A stretch of DNA of 25,551 nucleotides from a virus: IMG/VR virus record IMGVR_UViG_3300044491_003096, positions 1-25,551 of that record; one strand, 5' to 3'. Position 1 is the stretch's first letter. Each line of letters begins with the position of its first letter. The notes beneath the pieces are model-generated. The model was not told the origin of the DNA and did not search any database. It worked only from the letters and a program-made list of their open reading frames with translations. This document shows positions 7,220 to 14,518 of the stretch, piece after piece. Made by a program: the position numbers and the translations under genes.

Positions 7220-8651
7220 ATACACATTTGATGTACAAAAACTTTATATAGAGATGTTGCTGGCGGATGCGGAATCATTCGCGAGGGCACAGAACATATT
7301 CAAACCCGAATCGTTTGATCGTAAACTGCAACCCATAGCCAAGTTCGTCAAGGACTACATGGACGAATACAAGGTCATGCCAGACGTTGAACAAGTCAAC
7401 GCCAAACATGATGTCAAACTGAAATCGGCCAAGGACCTGGATCCAAGCCATTTCAACTGGTTGTTAGACGAGTTCGAGACATTCTCCAGACACAAGGCGC
7501 TGGAACATGCCATACTACAATCTGCAGACTTGTTAGAGAAGGGTGACTACGGTCCTGTAGAAGACATGGTCAAGGAAGCGGTCAGCGTGGGTCTGACACG
7601 TGACCTAGGCACAGACTACTTCGAGGATCCAAAAGGCAGACTGACGGCCCTCAAGGACAACAACGGACAGATCAGCACAGGGTGGGCCAATCTCGACAAG
7701 AAACTGTTTGGTGGATTCAACCGAGGAGAACTAAACATCTTTGCAGGTGGATCGGGCGCAGGTAAGAGTTTGTTCTTGCAGAATCTCGCGGTCAACTGGG
7801 CCACCGCTGGTCTGAATGTGTGTTACATATCTTTCGAGTTGAGTGAACAACTGACAGCGATGAGGCTGGATGCCATGATGACCAACATACCAACACGTAA
7901 GGTGTTCCCAGAGATAGACAACGTGGAGATGAAGGTCAAGATGATGGCGAAGAAGTCTGGATTACTACAGATCAAGTACTTGCCGAGTGGTAGCAACGTG
8001 CTAGATGTTAGAACGTATCTCAAGGAACTAGAACTCAAGACCAAGAAGAAGATCGACTGTATCCTGATAGATTACCTGGATCTCATGATGCCCAAGAGCA
8101 AGAAGATATCGCCGGCAGACTTGTTCATCAAAGACAAGTATGTGAGTGAAGAACTAAGGAATTTGGTTGTCGAAAAACAGTGTGTGTTGGCAACAGCATC
8201 ACAGTTGAACAGGGCATCTGTTGAGGAGATAGAGTTCGATCACAGTCACATATCAGGAGGACTATCGAAGATACAGACTGCTGACAACGTAATAGGTATA
8301 TTCACTTCGAGGGCAATGAAAGAACGTGGTAGATATCAGATACAGTTCATGAAGACCAGATCCAGTTCTGGTGTAGGACAAAAGGTAGATCTAGAGTTTG
8401 ATGTGGACAGTCTACGTATCAGAAGCCTGGACGAGGATGAGTCACAGAGTTACAATCAACAGGGCAAGAACAAGATATACGATTCTTTGAAACAAACATC
8501 TAAAGTCACAGGCAATACAGACGCAGATGCTAGGTCAGAAGTGCCCGACCCACGTAAAGGCGATAACCTAGGAGTCAAGGTCAAAGCCACAGTTGAGGGC
8601 GGGAAACTGAGACAACTGCTAAATGAATTGCACTCAGATGAAGAACAATAA
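7212..8651 (+). CDS. 41: replicative DNA helicase, gp41-like (DnaB family)
   Basis: 479 residues, as in T4 gp41 (475 aa). The RecA-type core has Walker A GGSGAGKS (179-186), Walker B CILIDYLD (283-290) and an H3-type ATASQLNR (328-334). The first 130 residues form the helical N-domain used for hexamer assembly and primase contact. It moves 5' to 3' on the lagging strand and forms the primosome with gp61. The gene overlaps the primase by 8 bases in a different frame, so the two are translationally coupled. The C-terminal tail after residue 420 is hydrophilic and probably disordered. Confidence 0.95.
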   Translation: MAEYTFDVQKLYIEMLLADAESFARAQNIFKPESFDRKLQPIAKFVKDYMDEYKVMPDVEQVNAKHDVKLKSAKDLDPSHFNWLLDEFETFSRHKALEHAILQSADLLEKGDYGPVEDMVKEAVSVGLTRDLGTDYFEDPKGRLTALKDNNGQISTGWANLDKKLFGGFNRGELNIFAGGSGAGKSLFLQNLAVNWATAGLNVCYISFELSEQLTAMRLDAMMTNIPTRKVFPEIDNVEMKVKMMAKKSGLLQIKYLPSGSNVLDVRTYLKELELKTKKKIDCILIDYLDLMMPKSKKISPADLFIKDKYVSEELRNLVVEKQCVLATASQLNRASVEEIEFDHSHISGGLSKIQTADNVIGIFTSRAMKERGRYQIQFMKTRSSSGVGQKVDLEFDVDSLRIRSLDEDESQSYNQQGKNKIYDSLKQTSKVTGNTDADARSEVPDPRKGDNLGVKVKATVEGGKLRQLLNELHSDEEQ

Positions 8652-9282
8652 GGTCTGGATTTATCCCAGTGAGTTAGACGATTTACAACCATACATGGTC
8701 GACAAACCATACCAACAGTCTCACAGAAATAAAATAATAGAATACCTGATATCAATTAAACAACCATTCAGGAATTGTATTGACGTAGGTAGTCACATCG
8801 GTATATGGAGCAACGACTTTGTTAAATTGTTTGAATGGGTTCATGCTTTCGAAATCATTAAAGAGATGAGAGAATGCTATGTTAAAAATGTTGATGGGGG
8901 AAACTACACCTTGTATCCTTTTGGGTTAGGTCGAGAAGAAAAAATAGTATCCGTAAACTATGTGCCCCAACACAGCAAGAACACACAGATCGATTCGAAT
9001 GGCACTTATCGCGCAGAGATACGTCCTATTGATTCACTGAATCTTAAAAACATTGATTACATTAAAATGGATGTTGAGGGTTATGAATTGGAAGTTTTAA
9101 AAGGTGCTACCAAATTACTAAATTCACAGACGCCTATAATACATCTCGAAATGAAAATGGGTGTGCTAAAGAAATTTAACTTAGATAAACAAACAGTTAG
9201 GGATTGGTTAGCTCAACATGGATATCAGCAGGTTTTAAAAATTTCTAATGAATTTATTTTTAAAAAAAGCAAAGAACAGTGA
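8638..9282 (+). CDS. FkbM-family SAM-dependent methyltransferase
   Basis: 214 residues from the ATG at 8638; an in-frame ATG at 8623 would add five. Motif I is NCIDVGSHIGIWSND (46-60) and the FkbM-typical block is IDYIKMDVEGYELEVLKGA, which supplies the acidic residues. FkbM enzymes O-methylate sugars or polyketides. The gene overlaps the helicase by 14 bases but is much richer in A+T, with AAA/AAT/TTA codons, so it was probably acquired separately. It overlaps the following sulfotransferase-like gene by one base (TGATG), forming a two-gene cassette that may modify glycans. Confidence 0.8.
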   Translation: MKNNKVWIYPSELDDLQPYMVDKPYQQSHRNKIIEYLISIKQPFRNCIDVGSHIGIWSNDFVKLFEWVHAFEIIKEMRECYVKNVDGGNYTLYPFGLGREEKIVSVNYVPQHSKNTQIDSNGTYRAEIRPIDSLNLKNIDYIKMDVEGYELEVLKGATKLLNSQTPIIHLEMKMGVLKKFNLDKQTVRDWLAQHGYQQVLKISNEFIFKKSKEQ

Positions 9283-9893
9283 TGGCATTACGAATAGAGA
9301 ACAAACTTACATTTATTCACGTGAGTCATTCGGCCGGTACTGCCGTCTGTAAATTTCTAAAAGAGAACTTTGTTTGTGAAAACATAGGCCGACAGCACGA
9401 AACCTATGATCAATTATCACTCGAATTTAGGGACGATACTTTTGCCGTTGTGAGAAATACCTATGACCGAGTAGTTTCTCTTTACGAAAAAGATCGAACC
9501 ATATTTGGTTCAAAGAATAATCACACCTATAAAAAAGAATTTGCCTTACTAGAAAAGGGGTTTGATTGCTATGTCAAAAATTTACAGGAATATAGATTTG
9601 ATAAACACATGGTAGGTCGATCAAAAAGACGCACGTGGGCAGAACAAACACAACTCAGATTTCTCCCAGATGATTTAAATCTTATAAAACTTATAAGGTT
9701 TGATAATGTTGAAAAAGATTTATATCAATACTTACAGGATAGAGGATTGATGTACAACAGTCCCTTGCAAAGGAGAAATGCGACAAAAACACGTGAGGGG
9801 AGAAATTACAAAGATTACTATAACGCGGAAACAATAAAGATTGTTTCCCGAATATATGCTGACGAGATAGAAAAACTCAAATTTTGTTTCTAG
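9282..9893 (+). CDS. sulfotransferase-family protein
   Basis: 203 residues from the ATG at 9282, chosen because it overlaps the preceding TGA (TGATG); a GTG sits one codon upstream. The N-terminus has FIHVSHSAGTAVCKFL, resembling the 5'-phosphosulfate loop of Sulfotransfer_2 proteins, followed by AVVRNTYDRVVSLYE, the 3'-phosphate site (RxPxxRxxS type, with Asn for Pro). Such enzymes transfer sulfate from PAPS to carbohydrates. AT-rich like its partner upstream. Last gene before a repeat and terminator region. Function is by family similarity only. Confidence 0.7.
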   Translation: MALRIENKLTFIHVSHSAGTAVCKFLKENFVCENIGRQHETYDQLSLEFRDDTFAVVRNTYDRVVSLYEKDRTIFGSKNNHTYKKEFALLEKGFDCYVKNLQEYRFDKHMVGRSKRRTWAEQTQLRFLPDDLNLIKLIRFDNVEKDLYQYLQDRGLMYNSPLQRRNATKTREGRNYKDYYNAETIKIVSRIYADEIEKLKFCF

Positions 9894-9895
9894 TG

Positions 9896-9961
9896 GCGTA
9901 AAGCGTAAATTACCAGAGATAGCGTAAAAAAGAAATAACGCGAAGCGTTAAAAAGCGTAAA
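9896..9961 (+). repeat. GCGTAAA direct repeats
   Basis: Four copies of GCGTAAA (9896, 9903, 9922 and 9955) and one GCGTTAA variant (9945), the last within the hairpin AACGC-GAA-GCGTT (9938-9950). They fill the space between two convergent genes. Confidence 0.7.
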
Positions 9962-9993
9962 GCCGGCTTTGATCTTTTGGATCTCTACCGGCT
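9961..9993. terminator. probable bidirectional terminator hairpin
   Basis: AGCCGG (9961-9966) pairs with CCGGCT (9988-9993), with an inner GATC/GATC pair around TTTTG. Read on the minus strand it is followed by TTTACGC and TTTTT, so it probably ends porin transcription. It sits between the convergent ends at 9893 and 10010. Confidence 0.55.
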
Positions 9994-10009
9994 CCACAGT
10001 GTTTGGGAA

Positions 10010-10948
10010 CTAGAATGTGAACTTGATTCCAGCCGCCATGTCTGCTGTGTCTGTGCCTGACACCACGTCAGTCATCTCGTAACCAGCGTACATGCTGAAG
10101 TTGTCACCGATTTTCTTTTCAGCTCCAACTGTTGTGTAGGCAGTCCCACTCTTGACTTTACCGTAACCTGCTGAGAACGTTGTGTTTCCCACTGTGTGTG
10201 AGGCAACGTACTCGTTGGCTTTGGTATCAAGGTTGGTCGATTCCACCGTCTTGATTGTGTGGTTGTAACCAATCGTTGTGGCATCTGTGATGTCAAATGA
10301 TGCACCAACACCCTTGTACTCGATGTTGTTCACTTTGTCATCCGTGTAAGCGATACCCACGTTTAGGCCGTCGCTGATGTCCATAGAGGCCGCAGTCTCG
10401 TAAACGTCAACGCCTGATTTACCAGTTGTACCGTCAACTTTTACCAAGTTGTCGAACTGGATCGCACCGATGCTGTTAGAGTAGATCACTGTGTGTGAGT
10501 CTCTGCTGAACAGTTTCTGTGCGGCAGTATTACCATATTCTGGGAACACATCTGTCTTAGATGTGACAGCACCCTTGAACACAGAGTTCTGTCTTCCTGC
10601 TGATAGCACACCTGCTCCGCCCATGTCAACTCCGGCGAAAGCCAGTTTTGAATCGAATGGTGTGGAACCAGAGTCATCCGCGTCGATGTCCACTTCTAAC
10701 TTGGCGAAGCCGTCGATGCCCTCTGCGATGTTGCTTGAAAAGTCAACACCAATTGAGGAACCGTTGTTCTCCGCTTTTGCTGTTGCCACGCCTGAAGCGT
10801 TCTCGTTGTTTGAAACCATGTAGTTCAGTGAACCATACACCTTCATCTCTGTCGCTTCGGCTGGGGCTGGTTTGAACACCGCCCATAAAACGATGACTGC
10901 AACTACAATCGCCGCACCTATCGTCCATTTGTTCTTAGTAATTTTCAT
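10010..10948 (-). CDS. outer-membrane porin (phage-encoded)
   Basis: 312 residues. A basic start (MKITKNKW) leads into a 17-residue hydrophobic segment and PAPAEA, a signal-peptidase I site (cleavage near residue 32). Then comes MKVYGSLNYMVS, typical of the first beta-strand of Gram-negative general porins. The rest alternates amphipathic strands and Asp/Gly/Asn loops (GFAKLEVDIDADDSG, VLSAGRQNSVFKG), ending MAAGIKFTF with the C-terminal Phe recognised by the BAM complex. The predicted product is a beta-barrel in the host outer membrane. RBS: AGGAG, 11 bases before the ATG. A structured leader and a late box lie upstream. Possible roles are altered nutrient uptake or receptor masking; neither is shown. 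Confidence 0.85.
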   Translation of the reverse strand: MKITKNKWTIGAAIVVAVIVLWAVFKPAPAEATEMKVYGSLNYMVSNNENASGVATAKAENNGSSIGVDFSSNIAEGIDGFAKLEVDIDADDSGSTPFDSKLAFAGVDMGGAGVLSAGRQNSVFKGAVTSKTDVFPEYGNTAAQKLFSRDSHTVIYSNSIGAIQFDNLVKVDGTTGKSGVDVYETAASMDISDGLNVGIAYTDDKVNNIEYKGVGASFDITDATTIGYNHTIKTVESTNLDTKANEYVASHTVGNTTFSAGYGKVKSGTAYTTVGAEKKIGDNFSMYAGYEMTDVVSGTDTADMAAGIKFTF

Positions 10949-10999
10949 TATAGATTGATCTCCTATATTTTTTCTCTATAAGGTTTATGTAAACGCGAG

Positions 11000-11049
11000 C
11001 ACCAACAAGTGTCGGTGAGAGCGTGTGCGATCACTGGCCTTGTGACCGC
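11000..11049 (-). promoter_or_regulatory. two hairpins in the porin 5' leader
   Basis: On the minus strand, GCGGTCAC and GTGATCGC pair across a 7-base loop (11027-11049), then CACCGACA and TGTTGGTG pair across a 2-base loop (11000-11017). Neither is followed by a T-run, so they are not simple terminators. They lie between the late box at 11066 and the porin ATG. Confidence 0.6.
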
Positions 11050-11065
11050 TCTGGATTGTAAGGCA

Positions 11066-11073
11066 TATTTATC
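11066..11073 (-). promoter_or_regulatory. late promoter box GATAAATA for the porin
   Basis: The minus strand reads GATAAATA, one base from TATAAATA. It would give a leader of about 110 bases carrying two hairpins. No convincing sigma70-type pair was found closer to the gene. Confidence 0.45.
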
Positions 11074-11114
11074 AAAAACACAACCATAATATGCAAATAA
11101 AATTACCAAACAAA

Positions 11115-11143
11115 TTGACCCTGGGGCCGTTTCAGTGTATAAT
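11115..11143 (+). promoter_or_regulatory. strong sigma70-like promoter of the radical SAM operon
   Basis: TTGACC (11115-11120), 17-base spacer, perfect TATAAT (11138-11143). Initiation is expected near 11150, 20 bases before an ATG with a strong RBS. It is divergent from the porin late box 42 bases to the left. Confidence 0.8.
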
Positions 11144-11169
11144 TACGGGTACACACAAGGAGGTTCACC

Positions 11170-11340
11170 ATGGGCATACACTACGATTACAAGAGCACAA
11201 GGGGTGCGAAGAAACTTCAGAAACAACACGAACGGGAACAGCGCAGGCTACAGAAGAGACAGCAGTCAGAGGAGTCCACACCAGAGATGCGGGAGGACAA
11301 GCCACTGACCCTGGACATGATCACCGATCCCGCCAAATGA
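11170..11340 (+). CDS. small basic coiled protein, first gene of the radical SAM operon
   Basis: 56 residues beginning MGIHYDYKSTRGAKKLQKQH, with a Lys/Arg/Gln/Glu-rich helix and an acidic, Pro-containing tail. The start is fixed by AAGGAGG, 7 bases before the ATG. Its TGA overlaps the ATG of the first radical SAM gene (ATGA), so translation is coupled. No Cys or hydrophobic core is present, so it does not look like a typical RiPP precursor, though that role cannot be excluded. A nucleic-acid-binding or adaptor protein is equally possible. Function unknown. Confidence 0.75.
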   Translation: MGIHYDYKSTRGAKKLQKQHEREQRRLQKRQQSEESTPEMREDKPLTLDMITDPAK

Positions 11341-12368
11341 TAAACCGCAGGCTGTTCGACCACTACGGCATAGACACAACCAAGGATCTCAAGATCGCCA
11401 ACATCTGTCCTCGACCATTCGATACCGTCCTCGTGGACAAGCGGGGATCCTGTTACGCCTGTGAGTGCCAGTCATGGTTACCACAGAGCATAGGCAACCT
11501 GCAGGTAAAGGACATGGAGGACATATTAGGACACAACAACACCAGAGCTCATCTACAGGGATCCGTCAAGGACGGCACGTACCGTTACTGCAACGAACAC
11601 CAATGTTCATACATCAAGTCCGGCTCGATTTTCAATCAACGGATAGACCAAATTAGACACATCCGGCTTGCCATAGATGACAGTTGCAACCTGAGGTGCC
11701 CGAGCTGTAGGAAGGACATGATCTTCCACAAACAGGGTTCCGCTTACCAACTTGGCATAAGGCTGGCCGACAAAATAAATGACTGGCTTATGAATTACAG
11801 CCACGACGTACAGGTGCATATAGGGTCTGACGGAGATCCATTCGCCTCATACGTGTACAGGCATTTTATGGAGCACACGCCCGAGCGCGATGACATCAAG
11901 TACTCCATCCTGACCAATGGATTGATGTTCAAGGAGTTCCACTCCCGCGTGCCTAACGTTATCAGGAATCTCAAAGAACTCGGGGTCAGCATCGATGGTG
12001 CCAGCAAGGAGACCTACGAGAAACTGAGGATGGGAGGTAAATGGGACAAAATAATAGAGAACCTCGAATGTATATCGTCTCTCAAAGAACAATACGACTT
12101 TCAATTCATCTTGCACTTTGTTGTACAGAAGGACAACTACCACGAGATGGAAGACATCATAGCACTTGGCAAAAAATATCATGCTGACAGAGTCTGGTTG
12201 AACAAGATGGAGGATTGGAACGTGTCACCAAATTTCAAGGAAAATGACATATTCAACCCAGGACATTCCCTGCACAATGACTACAAAAAAAGCCTTGCAA
12301 GGATAAAACCTTACCTTGGGGCTGAAAAAAATCCTATCGTTGAAATTCCAACTTTAAATACCCGGTAA
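11337..12368 (+). CDS. radical SAM protein 1 with N-terminal Cys cluster
   Basis: 343 residues from the ATG at 11337. A longer reading from 11091 is rejected because it runs out of frame through the preceding small gene. The radical SAM [4Fe-4S] motif is CNLRCPSC (117-124, CX3CX2C). Before it lies a SPASM/twitch-like set: C24, C39, C42, C44, C85 and C90, around GSCYACECQSW and IGNLQVKDMEDILG. In known families this auxiliary domain follows the core; here it precedes it. SIDGASKETYEKLR is the usual substrate-binding strand. SPASM/twitch enzymes modify peptides or small molecules by radical chemistry; the substrate here is unknown. It is coupled to genes on both sides. Confidence 0.85.
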   Translation: MINRRLFDHYGIDTTKDLKIANICPRPFDTVLVDKRGSCYACECQSWLPQSIGNLQVKDMEDILGHNNTRAHLQGSVKDGTYRYCNEHQCSYIKSGSIFNQRIDQIRHIRLAIDDSCNLRCPSCRKDMIFHKQGSAYQLGIRLADKINDWLMNYSHDVQVHIGSDGDPFASYVYRHFMEHTPERDDIKYSILTNGLMFKEFHSRVPNVIRNLKELGVSIDGASKETYEKLRMGGKWDKIIENLECISSLKEQYDFQFILHFVVQKDNYHEMEDIIALGKKYHADRVWLNKMEDWNVSPNFKENDIFNPGHSLHNDYKKSLARIKPYLGAEKNPIVEIPTLNTR

Positions 12369-12841
12369 TGAAAATAGCGATTACCGGACACAAGAGAGGC
12401 ATAGGTCAAGCATTCGCCGAACAACTATTGTCAAGAGGACACGAAATTGTGGGTATATCGCGTAGTGATGGTGAAAACATAAGACGTACGGCACACACTG
12501 CTTCTCTGATAGAACCTTGCGACATGTTTATAAACAACGCTATAAGCAAGTATGCCCAGACAGAACTATTGTTTGAGGTCTGGCATCGCTGGATGAACAG
12601 CACGGAAGTACGATGGATCTGGAATATTTCGACCAAAGTGTGTGAATGGTCGGAGGACCAACACATACACGGGATAACGATGAGGGAGTCTATGGAATAT
12701 CGTAACCAGAAAATGGCACTGGAACTAGCACATGAACAGTTGTCAGCACAGCCTAGCAATATCAAAATGCTATTGATCAGACCTGATAGCAGGACTGACG
12801 TATATGTAAGACAGGTGTTGTTGGAACAAGGACTGACCTGA
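12368..12841 (+). CDS. short-chain dehydrogenase/reductase-like protein
   Basis: 157 residues, short for the SDR family (about 250). It keeps the cofactor loop TGHKRGIG (6-13), the NNA motif (56-58), a Ser in WNIS (88) and the catalytic YRNQK (Y111, K115), so the Rossmann core and active site look intact while the C-terminal substrate region is reduced. SDRs use NAD(P)H to oxidise or reduce alcohols and carbonyls, often in sugar metabolism. The ATG overlaps the preceding TAA (TAATG). A TTTAAATA box ends 7 bases upstream and may allow separate late expression. The next gene overlaps its TGA. Confidence 0.8.
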   Translation: MKIAITGHKRGIGQAFAEQLLSRGHEIVGISRSDGENIRRTAHTASLIEPCDMFINNAISKYAQTELLFEVWHRWMNSTEVRWIWNISTKVCEWSEDQHIHGITMRESMEYRNQKMALELAHEQLSAQPSNIKMLLIRPDSRTDVYVRQVLLEQGLT

Positions 12842-13998
12842 TGGATCCAAAGAAACTACTGACCAACAAAAGCATATGTGTGCTACCATGGACCGGATTC
12901 GAGCTGGATCCCGGAGGTTACGTCAAGAACTGTATCATGTCAAAAGAGTATTTAGGCAACATACAGGATACCCCGATAGACAAAATTTTAAATGGTAGTA
13001 CCAATATAAAACTAAAACAAGACATGCTGAACGATCGACAACCCAGTAACTGCCAAGGGTGTTACCTGCAGGAAAAAAACAGATCGTCGCTGAGCAGTAT
13101 CAGTAGTAGACTGTATTACCGGAAGGAGATTGCCAGCAAAACCGACTTAGGCATCTACGATGATGAGAAAAATTTTTCATTGAAACACGTGGATCTGAGA
13201 TGGACCAACTCTTGTAACCAGGCCTGTGTCTACTGCGAACCCATGCTGAGTAGTAAATGGGCACAAGAACTAGGAACTCACATAAGTTCAAACAAGGAAG
13301 CAAGACAAAATGTTAAGGAATTCGTGTTTGACAATATAGAAAGTTTACAAAATGTTTATCTAGCGGGGGGCGAACCCATGCTTATGAAGGAGAACTTGGA
13401 ATTCCTTCAACTGTTGAAACAGAAGAATCCAGACTGCTCCATAAGAATCAATACCAACCTCAGCACGACCAAGACCGGAATATTTGATCTTGTCTGCAGT
13501 TTCCCAAACGTGCACTGGACTGTCAGTGTTGAATCTATCGGCAAGGAATACGAGTACATTCGTTATCATGGATCTTGGGATGAATTTGAAAAAAATTTAA
13601 CAACAATCAAAAAACTAGATCATAGGATATCTTTCAATATGCTCCACTTCATCCTCAATCATCACTCGTTGTTTGACTGTGTTCGATACCTCAAGCAGAG
13701 AGGCTTCCACGACAATAGTTTTGTTATCGGGCCTTTGATGCAACCTGACCACTTACATCTATTGAACTTGCCTGCACACATGGTGGGAAAAGTTTTAAGG
13801 AAGATACAGAATGGCCTAGATTTGAAACCACAAGGTTATCTCAAGAACAGTTATGAAAATTTAATGGAGTACTACACCACAACTGCATGGGATAAAAACA
13901 TTTCAAAGTTTTTACAGGAAACAGCAATCAGGGATAAACGGCGTGGCACAGACTGTCGTAAAGTTTTTCCTGACCTGTTCGGAGAACTGGATGCTTAA
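12841..13998 (+). CDS. radical SAM protein 2 (twitch/SPASM-like)
   Basis: 385 residues. The cluster motif is CNQACVYC (125-132) and LAGGEPM follows at 174-180 (the GGEP SAM-binding motif). N-terminal Cys13, Cys31, Cys71 and Cys74 lie in a pattern (CVLPWTGFELDPGGYVKNC, LGNI, NCQGCYLQE) that closely resembles the auxiliary-cluster region of SPASM/twitch proteins. It is the second of three related proteins in the operon. It starts in the stop codon of the SDR gene (TGATG) and ends 8 bases inside the next gene. Probably an oxygen-sensitive cytoplasmic enzyme; substrate unknown. Confidence 0.87.
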   Translation: MDPKKLLTNKSICVLPWTGFELDPGGYVKNCIMSKEYLGNIQDTPIDKILNGSTNIKLKQDMLNDRQPSNCQGCYLQEKNRSSLSSISSRLYYRKEIASKTDLGIYDDEKNFSLKHVDLRWTNSCNQACVYCEPMLSSKWAQELGTHISSNKEARQNVKEFVFDNIESLQNVYLAGGEPMLMKENLEFLQLLKQKNPDCSIRINTNLSTTKTGIFDLVCSFPNVHWTVSVESIGKEYEYIRYHGSWDEFEKNLTTIKKLDHRISFNMLHFILNHHSLFDCVRYLKQRGFHDNSFVIGPLMQPDHLHLLNLPAHMVGKVLRKIQNGLDLKPQGYLKNSYENLMEYYTTTAWDKNISKFLQETAIRDKRRGTDCRKVFPDLFGELDA

Positions 13999-14518
13999 AC
14001 ACTGGGACAACTTGCTCAACACCGACTGTATCGTGGTAAGAGTGGGAACACACACTGTATATCCTATATACAGATCTGGCTCAACCAGCCTGGAACTGTC
14101 GGCAGACAAGGTCTATACCAACGAGCAAATCAAAGAGTGTGATCACATAGAGGTACTAATCAGAGATCCACATGAACGTTTTGTTTCGGGCATTAACGAG
14201 TACAGTAGATTAAACAACATGAATGTCGACCAGACCTGGACCCTCGTTAAACAAGGCAAACTTGCAGATCGTCATTTTGTCCCACAGTATATCTGGTTAC
14301 TTCATCTTAGTAAATATTACAAGGGCACCGTAACTTTAAGGCCGTTCGAATACATAAAAAATATCACTGACCTACACGCAAAATTAGATCCCAAGGAAAA
14401 AATTCTAGTCAACCCTATTGAAAATTTTGTCAAAGTGGATAGCGAACTGATGAAAATAATTAACCAAACAGTCGAGTTAAAATATCTAATTAGGAAATAC
14501 AAAGATGCACTGTCCTAG
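13991..14518 (+). CDS. sulfotransferase-like protein
   Basis: 175 residues from the ATG at 13991, chosen because every neighbour in the operon overlaps by 1-14 bases; an upstream GTG/ATG start at 13943 would overlap by 56. YPIYRSGSTSL (24-34) looks like the 5'-phosphosulfate loop and VLIRDPHERFVSGINEY (55-71) like the 3'-phosphate site of sulfotransferases. Short for the family, but it has both PAPS-contact regions. It sits between two radical SAM genes. Probably transfers sulfate to a product of the operon or to a glycan; inference only. Confidence 0.68.
   Translation: MLKHWDNLLNTDCIVVRVGTHTVYPIYRSGSTSLELSADKVYTNEQIKECDHIEVLIRDPHERFVSGINEYSRLNNMNVDQTWTLVKQGKLADRHFVPQYIWLLHLSKYYKGTVTLRPFEYIKNITDLHAKLDPKEKILVNPIENFVKVDSELMKIINQTVELKYLIRKYKDALS

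Noticed and set aside
11091-11336. N-terminal extension of radical SAM protein 1 from an ATG at 11091
   Set aside because: It runs over the promoter and out of frame through the well-supported 56-aa gene; the residues are unlike any radical SAM protein.
12353-12360. TTTAAATA before the SDR gene as a firm late promoter
   Set aside because: The gene is already translationally coupled in the operon, the box falls inside coding sequence and the spacing (7) is looser; kept only as a possibility in the SDR entry.
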